This document shows positions 5,656 to 6,855 of a stretch of DNA of 6,855 bases, piece after piece (the stretch's first letter is position 1; every line of letters begins with the position of its first letter). A program made the translations under genes and the position numbers. Origin of the DNA: Acutalibacter sp. (lineage in GTDB: Bacteria > Bacillota > Clostridia > Oscillospirales > Acutalibacteraceae); contig JAAWSH010000090.1 of the NCBI GenBank assembly GCA_022801475.1, positions 1 to 6,855 of the forward strand, written 5' to 3'. The notes under the pieces are model-generated. The model did no database searches and was not told the DNA's origin. It saw nothing but the letters and a program-made list of their open reading frames with translations.

Positions 5656-5669
5656 TTTATAGTTAACGC
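5656..5669 (+). repeat. Solitary end of the palindromic element family
   Basis: TTATAGTTAACGC at 5657-5669 is identical over 13 bases to the left terminus of the element at 2934-2946. The base before it is T (5656), which matches the right terminus of that element read in reverse. The similarity stops after 5669 and no inverted partner is seen in the following bases to the next gene. It may be a decayed copy or another family member with a different interior. A small GGCG/CGCC hairpin (5675-5685) follows. Confidence 0.4.
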
Positions 5670-5744
5670 GGCCAGGCGCTCCGCCGGTTTCACCCGCACA
5701 TTTCATATGGTCCACCGTTCCGATTCCCTGTCCGGCAGCTGGCT

Positions 5745-6731
5745 CTAATCCTTCCCCTCTACGGAAGGCAGGTTTTTGGTAAAAGTGATCTTTTCTCCGT
5801 CGCTTTGGGCCAGCACCGTGCTATCTTGGTCGGTACGGAAAATCTCCACCTTCGCGGCCTTTAGCTTTTGCAGGGTCTCTCGATGCGGGTGGCCATAACG
5901 GTTGTCCTGTGCACAGCTGATCACCGCGTACTGTGGGTGTACTTCCAAAAGGAAAGGGTCGCTGGTGGAAGAGCTGGAGCCATGATGTCCGCACTTAAGT
6001 ACATCCGACTCCACCAGGTATCCGTCCTCTAGAATGATCTCCTCGCTCTCCTCTTCCGCGTCGCCGGTAAAGAGAAAGCTCGTCTCCCCATAGACCAGGC
6101 GGATCACGGCAGAGTAGTTGTTGGCCTCCTCCCAGTCCGCGTCTACTGTGGGAGACATTACCTGGAACAGAGAGCCCGCCGGAGATTCTATGGCCGCGTC
6201 CTCATGTAACGGGATAATGGCTAAGCCCTTTTCATAGGCAGCGTCCACCAGGGCCTCATAGGCGGCGGTGGTGGGGGTCTTATCGTCTGGCAGCCGGGGC
6301 ATGTAGAGGGCGTCCACTTCAAAGCGCTGGACGATGCGGGCCATACACCCCATGTGGTCCGTGTGGGGGTGGGAACAGACCAGAGCGTCAATCCGCTGGA
6401 CTCCCAGATCTTTTAGATAATCCGTGAGGCCGTCAGCATACTGATACTCGCCGGTATCGATCAGTACGTTGAAGTAACCGCCCTCCCCCGGGATGCGGAT
6501 CAGCTGGCTATCTCCCTGGCCTACGTCCAAGTAATAGACCTCCAGCAGCTGGCCGTTTTGGGCGTCGGCAGGCAGGGGGACAGACTGCACGCCCTCTGGA
6601 GAGCTGCCGCCCAGAAGATTCAGACGGTTGGATAGAATCAGTGCAATAATTATAATGACCAGCCCGGCTACTGGACCCAAGGTGTAGGGCCTCCGGCCCT
6701 TGCGGGGAATGGAAAAAGGGGATTTTGCCAT
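5745..6731 (-). CDS. Membrane-anchored ComEC/Rec2-like metallo-beta-lactamase fold protein
   Basis: The 328-residue protein has a basic N-terminus (KGRRP), then one hydrophobic segment at about residues 18-35 (LGPVAGLVIIIIALILSN), then a metallo-beta-lactamase domain from about residue 64. By the positive-inside rule the domain faces outside. Motifs are YYLDVGQGDS (66-75), the metal motif SHPHTDH (120-126), FTGDAE (221-226, Asp224), LKCGHHGSSSS (245-255) and YGHPH (279-283). DVGQGDS and GHHGS are hallmarks of the ComEC C-terminal domain, thought to be a nuclease acting during DNA uptake. The ComEC channel and OB parts are absent, so this is a stand-alone version. An extracellular nuclease or phosphodiesterase is a fair guess. 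The ATG at 6729-6731 has a perfect AGGAGG SD (complement of 6740-6745) with 8-base spacing. It has its own promoter and converges on the sugar operon. Confidence 0.92.
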   Translation of the reverse strand: MAKSPFSIPRKGRRPYTLGPVAGLVIIIIALILSNRLNLLGGSSPEGVQSVPLPADAQNGQLLEVYYLDVGQGDSQLIRIPGEGGYFNVLIDTGEYQYADGLTDYLKDLGVQRIDALVCSHPHTDHMGCMARIVQRFEVDALYMPRLPDDKTPTTAAYEALVDAAYEKGLAIIPLHEDAAIESPAGSLFQVMSPTVDADWEEANNYSAVIRLVYGETSFLFTGDAEEESEEIILEDGYLVESDVLKCGHHGSSSSTSDPFLLEVHPQYAVISCAQDNRYGHPHRETLQKLKAAKVEIFRTDQDSTVLAQSDGEKITFTKNLPSVEGKD

Positions 6732-6762
6732 TGGGGCTTCCTCCTATATTTTTACTCTGTTT

Positions 6763-6791
6763 ATCCTAACACAATCCACGGCGGGTTGCAA
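6763..6791 (-). promoter_or_regulatory. Sigma-A-type promoter of the metallo-beta-lactamase gene
   Basis: Read on the - strand, TTGCAA (complement of 6786-6791) and TAGGAT (complement of 6763-6768) are separated by exactly 17 bases. Transcription would start near 6756, giving a leader of about 25 bases that contains the AGGAGG ribosome binding site. This is the best matched promoter in the window. Confidence 0.7.
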
Positions 6792-6828
6792 GATATTTTT
6801 CGCGGCCGCCTCTCTCCGCCCTCCAGTC

Positions 6829-6855
6829 AAAAAAGGACCGGCCCCCGGGGGCCGG
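6829..6855 (-). terminator. Terminator of a - strand gene lying beyond the window
   Basis: On the - strand, an 18-base perfect palindrome (6838-6855: CCGGCCCCC then GGGGGCCGG) is followed after three bases by six T's (complement of 6829-6834). The stem may extend past the window edge. It implies that a - strand gene ends just to the right and that the metallo-beta-lactamase gene is a separate transcription unit. Confidence 0.75.

Overview
The window is a piece of a bacterial chromosome, probably from a G+C-rich, low-oxygen gut Firmicute (Clostridia, Oscillospiraceae such as the Flavonifractor/Lawsonibacter/Oscillibacter group). This assignment is an inference. It rests on coding DNA that is roughly 55-60% G+C by eye, strong Shine-Dalgarno sites, a single-chain PurL with a fused C-terminal glutaminase of the type seen in clostridia, and G+C-rich hairpins in the intergenic DNA. 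No marker in the window fixes the genus.

Layout. Six protein genes are present, five on the + strand and one on the - strand. (1) 2-976: the 3' end of purL (purine synthesis), which enters from the left. (2) 977-1117: a spacer with stacked hairpins and a good terminator. (3) 1118-2152: a type I DAHP synthase, the first step of the shikimate pathway. (4) 2153-2394: a 242-bp spacer dense in complementary segments, which looks like a structured RNA or leader. (5) 2395-2886: a Nudix hydrolase with a TTG start. (6) 2887-3270: 384 bp without a gene, holding a 118-bp cloverleaf-shaped palindromic element (2934-3051, MITE-like), a terminator (3145-3176) and the promoter of the next gene. (7) 3271-4476 and 4748-5575: a Gfo/Idh/MocA sugar dehydrogenase and a xylose-isomerase-like TIM-barrel enzyme. 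They are separated by about 270 bp carrying a chain of hairpins and probably form one catabolic unit. (8) 5576-5744: a strong bidirectional terminator and a solitary copy of the palindromic element's end. (9) 5745-6731 on the - strand: a membrane-anchored ComEC-like metallo-beta-lactamase protein with its own promoter. (10) 6829-6855: a terminator for a - strand gene outside the window.

How the genes work together. purL and the DAHP synthase are unrelated housekeeping steps (purine and aromatic biosynthesis), and the terminator between them suggests separate control. The dehydrogenase/TIM-barrel pair is the only clear functional unit. By analogy with YcjS/YcjR-type and inositol-type pairs, the dehydrogenase would oxidise a sugar or sugar-like ring to a keto form, and the TIM-barrel enzyme would isomerise, epimerise or dehydrate it.

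The most unusual content is in the spacers: the cloverleaf element, the switch-like structured region ahead of the Nudix gene, and the hairpin chain inside the sugar operon. No phage genes, CRISPR arrays, tRNA or rRNA genes, or transposase genes were seen.
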